From Anaerolineales bacterium (GTDB lineage Bacteria > Chloroflexota > Anaerolineae > Anaerolineales > DRMV01), in assembly GCA_027044735.1 (NCBI GenBank), contig JALUBW010000057.1, positions 1 to 5,151 of the forward strand: 5,151 nucleotides of DNA, given 5' to 3'. Each line of letters starts with the position of its first letter. Within the stretch, counting starts at the first letter, position 1. The notes beneath the pieces are model-generated. The model was not told the origin of the DNA, ran no database searches, and was given only the letters and a program-made list of their open reading frames with translations. Made by a program: the position numbers and the translations under genes. Below, one piece after another: positions 1 to 5,151 of the stretch.

Positions 1-696
1 AGGCTGAAGGCGGCGCGTGAACTGCCAAAAACCTCTGCTCCATCGCCGCAGATGTTCACGCCTTATTTTGAAAAATGGGTCACCGATGGCGAACCCATCT
101 TGTGCATTCACCCTTCCACGGCGCTGAGCGGCACGGTGCGCTCGGCTACGGTTGCTGCGCAGGATTTCCCGAATGCCGACATCAGGATTTTGGACACGCG
201 TTTGATAGCAGCGCCGTTAGGCAAACTTGTAGAACTTGCCGCCCATTGGGCTGAAGCAGGTGAAGACGCCGACAGCATTCAAAGTAAGGTAATGGCTCTT
301 GCTCGCCGAAATAAGCTTTATTTTGTAGTTGACACTTTGGAATACCTTGCCCGCGGCGGGCGGATAGGCCGCGCCTCCAAACTTCTGGGCACAATGCTTC
401 GCATAAAACCGATACTCACGCTTGATGACGGCGTAATAGTCCCGTTGCGAAAAGAACGCACCCTGCGCGTTGCCCTGAAACAAATCGTGCGGCTGACCGC
501 GGCTGAATACCCACACAAAAGCAACGGCTACTTGCAAGTGATGCACGCCGCGGCCGAGGAACAAGCCCACCGACTCGCTGACGATCTCAAAGCAGCCTTG
601 CCACAGGTCGCCGAAATTGAAATTTCATCCCTGCCGCCGGCGATAATAACCCATGCCGGCCCCGGCGCTATAGCGGTGAGTTTTTTCGTAGAGTGA
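1..696 (+). CDS. DegV family protein (FakB-like fatty-acid-binding protein), 5' end missing
   Basis: The frame is open from base 1 with no stop, so the gene begins upstream; the ATG at 52 is internal, because the residues before it already read as family sequence (LPKTSAPSP, the conserved TS-P-P loop). 231 residues are visible against about 280 usual, so roughly 50 N-terminal residues are missing. Other family landmarks seen, numbered from the window edge: STALSGT (about 39-45, the LSGT loop), YLARGGRIGRASKLLG (about 115-130), IKPIL followed by a DG turn (about 136-144), and a C-terminal THAGPGAIAVSF (about 217-228), matching the family's HxGPGxxxxxF ending. DegV proteins bind a fatty acid; in Firmicutes they act as FakB, presenting it to the kinase FakA for phosphorylation. 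That role here is inferred from family only. No FakA is in view. No signal peptide can be judged because the N-terminus is absent. The stop overlaps the next gene's start. Confidence 0.93.
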   Translation, partial: RLKAARELPKTSAPSPQMFTPYFEKWVTDGEPILCIHPSTALSGTVRSATVAAQDFPNADIRILDTRLIAAPLGKLVELAAHWAEAGEDADSIQSKVMALARRNKLYFVVDTLEYLARGGRIGRASKLLGTMLRIKPILTLDDGVIVPLRKERTLRVALKQIVRLTAAEYPHKSNGYLQVMHAAAEEQAHRLADDLKAALPQVAEIEISSLPPAIITHAGPGAIAVSFFVE

Positions 697-2117
697 GCAG
701 CATGAAAAATGTACTTCATCCATTGGTGTTGAAATTCGGCGGCACTTCTGTGGGCACGCCCGAGGCAATGCAACAGGCTGTCTCCGTGGTTTGCAATGAA
801 GTCAAGCGCGGCGAGAGCGTGGTTGTTGTAACTTCGGCGCTGAGCGGGGTAACTAACCTGCTGCTTGAGGCAACTGAACGAGCAGCCGAGAGCGGCCAAG
901 CCGATCCGCAAGTTGCCGACCGCATTGCAATGGCCCATGAGGCAATAATCAACGCTTTGTTGCCTCCTAACCGGCGCGAGACGGTGCAACGGCTAATAAC
1001 CGAGCGCGTACAGGCTTTTTTGCGCCTGCTGGAGGCCATTGCCGTGCTGGGCGAGGTGACGCCGCGCGCCTACGATGCCATCGCTTCGCTCGGCGAGCGG
1101 ATGAGCGCTCCTTTGTTTGCCGAAGTTCTGCGCGCCCGCGACGTGCCTTCGGAATATGTGGATGCAGCCGAAATCATACGAACCGATGCTAATTTCCGGA
1201 ACGCGCAGCCAAATTTTGAATTATCGGCGTCGCTTATCAATTCGCGGTTGCGTCCCCTTCTGAACGCCGAAACCGTTCCCGTGGTAACCGGATTTATCGG
1301 CGCCACAGAAGACGGCCTAACGACCACTTTGGGGCGCGGCGGCAGCGATTACACCGCGGCGCTGCTTGGCGCAGCGCTACAAGCGCGCGAAGTTAACATT
1401 TACACCGATGTGAACGGCGTAATGAGCGCCGACCCGCGCATTGTACCCAAAGCGCGCACCCTGCCGCGGCTTTCGTACCGCGAGGTGGCCGAACTGGCCT
1501 ATTTCGGTGCAAAGGTGCTCCATCCCAAAACCATACGACCGGTAATTGAGCGTGGCATTCCCCTGCGGGTGCGCAACACATTCAACCCCAAAGGCGACGA
1601 CACGCTAATAGTGCCGCGCTCCGAAGCGACTCCGGGCACGGCTAAAGCGGTCACCCTCATTCGCAATTTGTCGCTGATAACGGTTGAAGGCCGAGGGATG
1701 CTTGGCGTTCCCGGCGTGGCGGCGCGCACCTTTGCGGCCGTAGCGCAAACTGACACCAGCGTTGTGCTCATAACGCAGGCTTCATCCGAGCAAAGCATCA
1801 CTTTTGCCGTGGCTGCCGACGCCGCAGGCAAAGTGGTCAACGCACTTGAAGAAGCATTTAAAGCCGAAATTGAACGCCGCGATATTGACCGAGTTGCGGC
1901 TGTGACGCCAATTGCGGTGGTAACTGTGGTCGGCGCGGGAATGCAACACACCGTCGGCGTCGCTGGCAGGCTTTTCACCGCGCTTGGCAAAGCCGGGGTG
2001 AATATCATTGCAATTGCACAGGGTTCTTCGGAGGTGGCAATCAGTTTTGCCGTGGACGAAGCCGATGCGGAAAAAGCGGTTCGCGCCGTGCATAGGCTTA
2101 CAATGGCAAGCGCGTAA
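693..2117 (+). CDS. lysC: Aspartate kinase, monofunctional, two C-terminal ACT domains
   Basis: Phosphorylates L-aspartate with ATP to 4-phospho-L-aspartate, the first step towards lysine, threonine, methionine and diaminopimelate; cytoplasmic. In the 474 residues the kinase domain shows KFGGTSVG (14-21), the SLGERMSAPL segment (132-141), GRGGSDYTAALLG (214-226) and a long conserved run through DVNGVMSADPR (239-249) to FGAKVLHPKT (271-280). Two ACT repeats follow (about 325-395 and 405-472), each with a SSExxIxFAV core (364-373 and 445-454), which suggests feedback control by an aspartate-family amino acid; the ligand cannot be read. The sequence style resembles the kinase half of ThrA/MetL fusions, but the protein stops right after ACT2 and no homoserine dehydrogenase follows. 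The start is ambiguous: GTG at 693 overlaps the degV stop (GTGA); ATG at 702 gives a protein 3 residues shorter. Neither has a strong Shine-Dalgarno, so coupling to degV translation is likely. Confidence 0.95.
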   Translation: MSSMKNVLHPLVLKFGGTSVGTPEAMQQAVSVVCNEVKRGESVVVVTSALSGVTNLLLEATERAAESGQADPQVADRIAMAHEAIINALLPPNRRETVQRLITERVQAFLRLLEAIAVLGEVTPRAYDAIASLGERMSAPLFAEVLRARDVPSEYVDAAEIIRTDANFRNAQPNFELSASLINSRLRPLLNAETVPVVTGFIGATEDGLTTTLGRGGSDYTAALLGAALQAREVNIYTDVNGVMSADPRIVPKARTLPRLSYREVAELAYFGAKVLHPKTIRPVIERGIPLRVRNTFNPKGDDTLIVPRSEATPGTAKAVTLIRNLSLITVEGRGMLGVPGVAARTFAAVAQTDTSVVLITQASSEQSITFAVAADAAGKVVNALEEAFKAEIERRDIDRVAAVTPIAVVTVVGAGMQHTVGVAGRLFTALGKAGVNIIAIAQGSSEVAISFAVDEADAEKAVRAVHRLTMASA

Positions 2118-2142
2118 CTCCCATCGGCTTGCTCTTCCCAAA

Positions 2143-2267
2143 AAGTCGCCGTAGGGCGACTTCGCAGGCAGTAGGTGCAGTTTCAACTGCCGCCGCTTGT
2201 GCCCTGCGACTGAAGTCACGGGCTACAAGTTGCGAAGTCCACGCAGGTGGAGTTCTGCTTGCCCTGC
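2143..2267. repeat. Cluster of nested palindromes, probable interspersed repeat element
   Basis: About 125 non-coding bases made almost wholly of inverted repeats. AAGTCGCC/GGCGACTT (2143-2150, 2155-2162) is a perfect 8-bp stem with loop GTAG. GCAGTT/AACTGC lies at 2177-2190. A compound stem CTTGTGCCC/GGGCTACAAG (2196-2204, 2220-2229; one G-T pair, one bulge) encloses GACT/AGTC (2208-2217). GAAGTCCAC/GTGGAGTTC (2234-2242, 2247-2255) pairs at 8 of 9 positions. Longer-range, GACTTCGC (2158-2165) is the exact complement of GCGAAGTC (2232-2239), and GCTTG(TG)CCCTGC occurs directly twice (2195-2207, 2257-2267). No convincing coding frame or transposase is present. This resembles REP/BIME- or MITE-like intergenic elements, and similar GACTTCAGTCGC-type palindromes are familiar from Chloroflexota genomes. 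Copy number cannot be tested from one window. Confidence 0.6.
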
Positions 2268-2298
2268 ACCGAATTTTTCGGATAGAGTCTAAAGCAAA

Positions 2299-2332
2299 AA
2301 CAGGGCGGGATTGCTCCCGCCCTGTTGATTTT
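2299..2332. terminator. Bidirectional intrinsic terminator between aspartate kinase and dnaK
   Basis: A perfect 12-bp stem (2299-2310 with 2315-2326; core CAGGGCGGGA/TCCCGCCCTG) is closed by the tetraloop TTGC. Read on the - strand it lies 22 bases after the dnaK stop and is followed at once by TTTTTGCTTT, a classic rho-independent terminator for dnaK. Read on the + strand it is followed by GATTTTT, so it can also stop transcripts from degV-lysC, about 180 bases after the kinase stop. It lies outside the palindrome cluster. Confidence 0.9.
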
Positions 2333-2348
2333 TCGCGTTAGGTTTGGG

Positions 2349-4271
2349 CTATGCTTCGCGGAACTCGCCGTCCACGACTTCGCCTTCACCTTCGCCGCCC
2401 TGAGCGTTGCCGGTAGAGCCGCTGCCGTCGCCGCTCGGAGCCGAACCGGCCGCGCCACCGGCCTGTTGCTGCGCCTGATAGAGTTGCTGGCTCAAGTTGT
2501 GCCACATTTGCTGCACTTCTTCGTTCAGGCGCTTGATACGCTCCAAATCGTCGCCCTTTTGGGCCTCTTTCAGTTCGTTCACCTTGCTTTGGATGCGCTC
2601 GCGCTCGGAAGCGGGCAATTTATCGCCCAACTCGCGCAGCGTCTTTTCGGTTTGGTAAACCAGCGTATCGGCTTGGTTGCGGGCTTCTACCAGTTCGCGG
2701 CGGCGTTTGTCTTCCTCGGCGTGCGCCTGCGCTTCCCGCACCATCCGCTCCACTTCCTCTTTGCTCAGGTTGGTGGATGCGGTAATGGTGACTTTTTGCT
2801 CTTTGCCGGTGGCTTTGTCGCGCGCCGTCACGTTCAAGATGCCGTTGGCGTCAATGTCAAACGTCACCTCAATTTGCGGCACACCACGCGGCGCAGGCGG
2901 GATGCCTTCCAAGCGGAACCGACCAAGGCTCATGTTGTCGGCTGCCATCGGGCGCTCACCTTGCAGCACATGGATGTCAACCGCAGTTTGATTGTCCTCG
3001 GCAGTAGTGAAGACTTCGGTCTTGCGCACCGGAATCGTGGTGTTGCGCGGGATGAGCACCGTCATCACGCCGCCCAAGGTCTCAACGCCGAGGCTCAGCG
3101 GGGTCACATCCAGCAAGAGCACGTCCTTCACCTCACCGGCCAATACGCCAGCCTGAATTGCCGCACCAATGGCAACCACCTCATCCGGATTCACGCCTTT
3201 GTGCGGCTCTTTGCCGGTCAGTTCACGCACCAGCCGTTGCACCATCGGCATACGGGTAGCGCCGCCAACCAGCACCACTTCGTCCAAATCTTTCGGCTCA
3301 AGGTTGGCGTCTTTCAGCGCGGCGTAGAAGGGCCCCTTCAGGCGCTCAACCAAATCTTCGGTGAGTTGTTCAAATTTAGCGCGGGTGATCTTCATCACCA
3401 AATGCTTCGGGCCGCTCACATCCAGCACAATGTAGGGCAAGTTGACTTCAGTTTCCATCACCGTAGACAGTTCAATTTTGGCCTTTTCGGCGGCCTCGCG
3501 CAGACGCTGAAGGGCTTCTTTGTTCTTGCGCAGGTCAACGCCTTCTTGCTTTTGGAACTCATCGGCGATGTAGTTGACAAGACGTTCGTCCCAGTTATCG
3601 CCGCCGAGGTGAGTATCGCCGTTGGTGGCCTTCACTTCAATGACGCCCTCGCCAACCTCAAGGATGGAAACGTCAAACGTACCACCGCCGAGGTCAAATA
3701 CCAAGATTGTCTCATTGGTCTTTTTATCAAGGCCATACGCCAAAGCCGCAGCGGTCGGCTCGTTGATGATGCGCAGCACCTCCAGACCGGCGATTTTACC
3801 GGCATCCTTAGTAGCCTGCCGCTGGCTGTCGTTGAAGTAGGCAGGCACGGTAATGACTGCCTTGGTCACCGGCTCGCCGAGGTAGGCTTCCGCATCGGCC
3901 TTGAGTTTAGCCAGAATCATAGCGGAAATTTCCTGCGGCGTGTATTCCTTCCCCGTCGCGGGGACGTAAACGCGTGCATCCCCCGCCGGCCCTTTCACCA
4001 CTTTGTAGGAAACCATCTTGCGCTCTTCTTCCACCTCATCGTAGCGGCGTCCCATAAAGCGCTTGATGGAGTAAATCGTGTTTTCGGGATTGATGATTGC
4101 TTGCCGTTTAGCAAGTTGACCAACCAAACGTTCTCCGTTTTTGGTAAAAGCAACAACCGAGGGGCACAACCGCGAGCCTTCCGCGGTTGGGATGACCACC
4201 GGATTACCGCCTTCCATCACGGCTACAACGCTGTTGGTAGTTCCCAAGTCAATGCCGATTATTTTGGACAT
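2349..4271 (-). CDS. dnaK: Molecular chaperone DnaK (Hsp70)
   Basis: ATP-driven cytoplasmic chaperone that binds exposed hydrophobic segments and cycles with DnaJ and GrpE. It has 640 residues, close to E. coli's 638. The nucleotide-binding domain shows IDLGTTNS (7-14), [13 protein letters not shown] (142-154), the second phosphate loop [12 protein letters not shown] (191-202) and the adenosine motif [10 protein letters not shown] (333-342). The interdomain linker [12 protein letters not shown] spans 384-395, followed by the beta-sandwich (to about 505), the helical lid, a Gly/Ser/Gln-rich tail (about 601-630) and the ending [10 protein letters not shown], close to the usual EVVDAEF. The segment around 76-110 contains the insert lacking in Bacillus-type DnaK. 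I chose the ATG at 4271 (MSKIIGID) over an in-frame ATG 24 bases upstream because a strong Shine-Dalgarno sits 5 bases before it. grpE, dnaJ and hrcA are not adjacent. The gene contains no TTA, CTA or TCA codon. Confidence 0.99.
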   Translation of the reverse strand: MSKIIGIDLGTTNSVVAVMEGGNPVVIPTAEGSRLCPSVVAFTKNGERLVGQLAKRQAIINPENTIYSIKRFMGRRYDEVEEERKMVSYKVVKGPAGDARVYVPATGKEYTPQEISAMILAKLKADAEAYLGEPVTKAVITVPAYFNDSQRQATKDAGKIAGLEVLRIINEPTAAALAYGLDKKTNETILVFDLGGGTFDVSILEVGEGVIEVKATNGDTHLGGDNWDERLVNYIADEFQKQEGVDLRKNKEALQRLREAAEKAKIELSTVMETEVNLPYIVLDVSGPKHLVMKITRAKFEQLTEDLVERLKGPFYAALKDANLEPKDLDEVVLVGGATRMPMVQRLVRELTGKEPHKGVNPDEVVAIGAAIQAGVLAGEVKDVLLLDVTPLSLGVETLGGVMTVLIPRNTTIPVRKTEVFTTAEDNQTAVDIHVLQGERPMAADNMSLGRFRLEGIPPAPRGVPQIEVTFDIDANGILNVTARDKATGKEQKVTITASTNLSKEEVERMVREAQAHAEEDKRRRELVEARNQADTLVYQTEKTLRELGDKLPASERERIQSKVNELKEAQKGDDLERIKRLNEEVQQMWHNLSQQLYQAQQQAGGAAGSAPSGDGSGSTGNAQGGEGEGEVVDGEFREA

Positions 4272-4276
4272 TCTCA

Positions 4277-4283
4277 ACCTCCT
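4277..4283 (-). promoter_or_regulatory. Shine-Dalgarno site of dnaK
   Basis: The - strand reads AGGAGGT, then five bases (TGAGA), then ATG at 4271. This near-ideal site fixes the dnaK start at MSKII and excludes the upstream in-frame ATG at 4295, which would place the site inside the coding region. Confidence 0.88.
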
Positions 4284-4288
4284 GTCTT

Positions 4289-4302
4289 CGGGCAAATGCC
4301 CG
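4289..4302 (-). promoter_or_regulatory. Small hairpin in the dnaK leader
   Basis: CGGGCATTTGCCCG on the - strand is a perfect palindrome (6-bp arms, or 5 bp with a 4-base loop). It lies 5 bases upstream of the Shine-Dalgarno. It could be an mRNA hairpin affecting translation or stability, or an operator for a dimeric repressor. It does not match CIRCE (TTAGCACTC-N9-GAGTGCTAA). Its function is unknown and chance is possible for so short a palindrome. Confidence 0.4.
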
Positions 4303-4315
4303 TGGTGTTCTAATC

Positions 4316-4360
4316 ATTCTACAGCCTTAGGATAACAGGAGTTTGCAAGAAGTTTGTTAA
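4316..4360 (-). promoter_or_regulatory. Candidate sigma-70-type promoter of dnaK
   Basis: On the - strand, TTAACA (4355-4360) matches the -35 consensus at 5 of 6 bases, and TGTTAT (4332-4337) matches the -10 consensus at 4 of 6, with a 17-base spacer. Transcription would start near 4325 and give a leader of about 54 bases. A second -10-like hexamer, TAGAAT (4316-4321), matches 5 of 6 but its best -35 (TTGCAA) is 21 bases away. The position, in the 115-base gap after prfB, makes a separate dnaK promoter plausible. The evidence is motif matching only. Confidence 0.35.
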
Positions 4361-4386
4361 CGGCTTATAGGAAAAAGATAAGAGGC

Positions 4387-5151
4387 TCACTCGGCTTGCT
4401 TCAAATAAGCCTCAATGAAGCCGTCAAGGTCGCCGTCCAGTACTGCTTGGGCGTTGCCCACTTCGTAGCCGGTGCGGTGGTCCTTGACCATTTGGTATGG
4501 GTGCAAAACATACGATCTGATTTGGCTGCCCCATTCGGCTTTGGTGTATTCGCCGCGCAACTCAGCAAGTTTTTCCTCTTGCTCGCGCTGGCGAATTTCC
4601 AAAAGGCGCGCCTTGAGCACTTTGAGAGCGTTCTCTTTGTTCTGCGTAAGCGAGCGCTCGTTTTGGCACGAAACCACAATCCCCGTGGGAATGTGGGTGA
4701 TGCGGACAGCGGTCGCGTTTTTCTGCACATTTTGCCCGCCCGCGCCCGCGGCTTTGAACGTGTCTATGCGGATGTCCTTGGGGTTTATTTCAACCTCAAC
4801 CTCATCTTCCACCTGAGGTAGCACTTCAACCAGCGCAAACGAGGTATGACGGCGGTGTGCGGCGTCAAACGGCGAAAGCCGCACCAAGCGATGCACGCCC
4901 TTTTCGGAGCGCAGGTAGCCGTAGGCATTGGGCCCGTTCACGGCAATTGTGATGCTTTTGGTTCCCGCCTCCTCGCCCGGGGTGTAGTCAAGGATTTCGG
5001 TTTTGTAGCCGTGGCGCTCAGCCCAGCGCAGGTACATCCGCTGAAGCATGGCTGCCCAATCGTGGGCGTCGGTGCCGCCAGCCCCCGCATGAATCGCCAA
5101 AATTGCGTTGTGGCGGTCGTACGGCCCGGAAAGCATGGCGGCGAGTTCGCG
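4387..5151 (-). CDS. prfB: Peptide chain release factor 2, N-terminus missing
   Basis: Recognises UGA and UAA in the ribosomal A site and triggers hydrolysis of peptidyl-tRNA; cytoplasmic. 254 residues are visible against about 365 in full, and the frame stays open to the right edge (RELAAML...), so the ATG at 5136 is internal and about 110 residues are off-window. The RF2-type codon-recognition tripeptide SPF lies at 4867-4875 (in [15 protein letters not shown]), separating it from RF1 (PxT). The catalytic GGQ is at 4732-4740, in the context [29 protein letters not shown] and the ending [17 protein letters not shown] match the RF2 C-terminus. The position equal to E. coli Thr246 is Ala, as in most RF2s. 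The programmed +1 frameshift site often found near codon 25 would be outside the window, so autoregulation cannot be judged. dnaK follows after 115 bases; I see no convincing terminator between them. Confidence 0.97.
   Translation of the reverse strand, partial: RELAAMLSGPYDRHNAILAIHAGAGGTDAHDWAAMLQRMYLRWAERHGYKTEILDYTPGEEAGTKSITIAVNGPNAYGYLRSEKGVHRLVRLSPFDAAHRRHTSFALVEVLPQVEDEVEVEINPKDIRIDTFKAAGAGGQNVQKNATAVRITHIPTGIVVSCQNERSLTQNKENALKVLKARLLEIRQREQEEKLAELRGEYTKAEWGSQIRSYVLHPYQMVKDHRTGYEVGNAQAVLDGDLDGFIEAYLKQAE

Noticed and set aside
217..570. 117-residue - strand frame inside degV
   Set aside because: The + strand carries clear DegV motifs over this whole stretch, and the antisense product has no recognisable features.
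1499..2008. 169-residue - strand frame inside the aspartate kinase gene
   Set aside because: It is opposite conserved kinase and ACT sequence; its Ala/Thr/Ser-rich, low-complexity product is typical of antisense in GC-rich genes.
2129..2341. 70-residue + strand frame in the intergenic region
   Set aside because: It runs through the palindrome cluster and the terminator, has no Shine-Dalgarno, and its product looks like nothing known.
2118..2348. Remnant of a homoserine dehydrogenase domain after the aspartate kinase
   Set aside because: I looked for in-frame NAD(P)-binding GxGxxG-type sequence after the stop and saw none; the region is palindromic repeat and terminator.
2325..4313. 662-residue + strand open frame as a real gene
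   Set aside because: It lies fully opposite dnaK, in codon register, and is explained by the absence of three codons in dnaK. It starts at TTG within a terminator hairpin and has a composition (His-, Phe-, Leu-rich) typical of antisense DnaK.
4272..4386. CIRCE operator or sigma-32-type promoter before dnaK
   Set aside because: No TTAGCACTC/GAGTGCTAA pair and no CTTGAA with a CCCCAT-type -10 is present; only a sigma-70-like candidate and an unrelated palindrome are seen.
4362..4386. Intrinsic terminator directly after prfB
   Set aside because: CTTAT/ATAAG arms flank a T-rich loop, but the stem is only 5 AT-rich pairs with no following T-run, so it is too weak to call.
4354..4821. 155-residue + strand open frame opposite prfB
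   Set aside because: It is in register antisense to a well-conserved RF2 gene, with no recognisable motifs; it arises from codon bias in prfB.

Overview
This is an ordinary bacterial chromosome segment with moderately high GC. It carries two gene pairs that converge on a short intergenic region. The protein sequences look most like Chloroflexota (Anaerolineae-type or related lineages). That placement rests on the feel of the DnaK and RF2 sequences and on the style of the intergenic palindromes, not on a search, so it is tentative. DnaK carries the insert in its N-terminal quadrant that is typical of most diderm-type DnaKs and absent from Bacillus-type ones.

Layout. The + strand (1-2117) holds the 3' part of a DegV-family fatty-acid-binding protein gene, cut by the left window edge. 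It overlaps by 4 bases (GTGA) a complete aspartate kinase gene, a translationally coupled pair. A gene-free stretch of 231 bases (2118-2348) follows. It contains a dense cluster of nested palindromes (about 2143-2267) that looks like an interspersed repeat, then a strong GC-rich hairpin with T-runs on both sides that can terminate transcription from either direction. The - strand (2349-5151, read right to left) holds prfB (release factor 2, cut by the right window edge), a 115-base gap with a plausible promoter, a small hairpin and a near-perfect Shine-Dalgarno, and then a complete dnaK.

The genes do not form one pathway. They cover probable fatty-acid binding (DegV/FakB-like), the entry step of aspartate-family amino acid synthesis (aspartate kinase), stop-codon recognition (RF2) and protein folding (DnaK). 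dnaK stands alone here: there is no grpE, dnaJ or hrcA beside it and no CIRCE operator in its leader. I see no mobile element with a transposase, no CRISPR array, no tRNA or rRNA, and no evidence of a new multi-gene system. The most notable items are the palindrome cluster, the solo dnaK with a structured leader, the ThrA-like but unfused aspartate kinase, and a long spurious antisense frame across dnaK that is a known source of false annotation.
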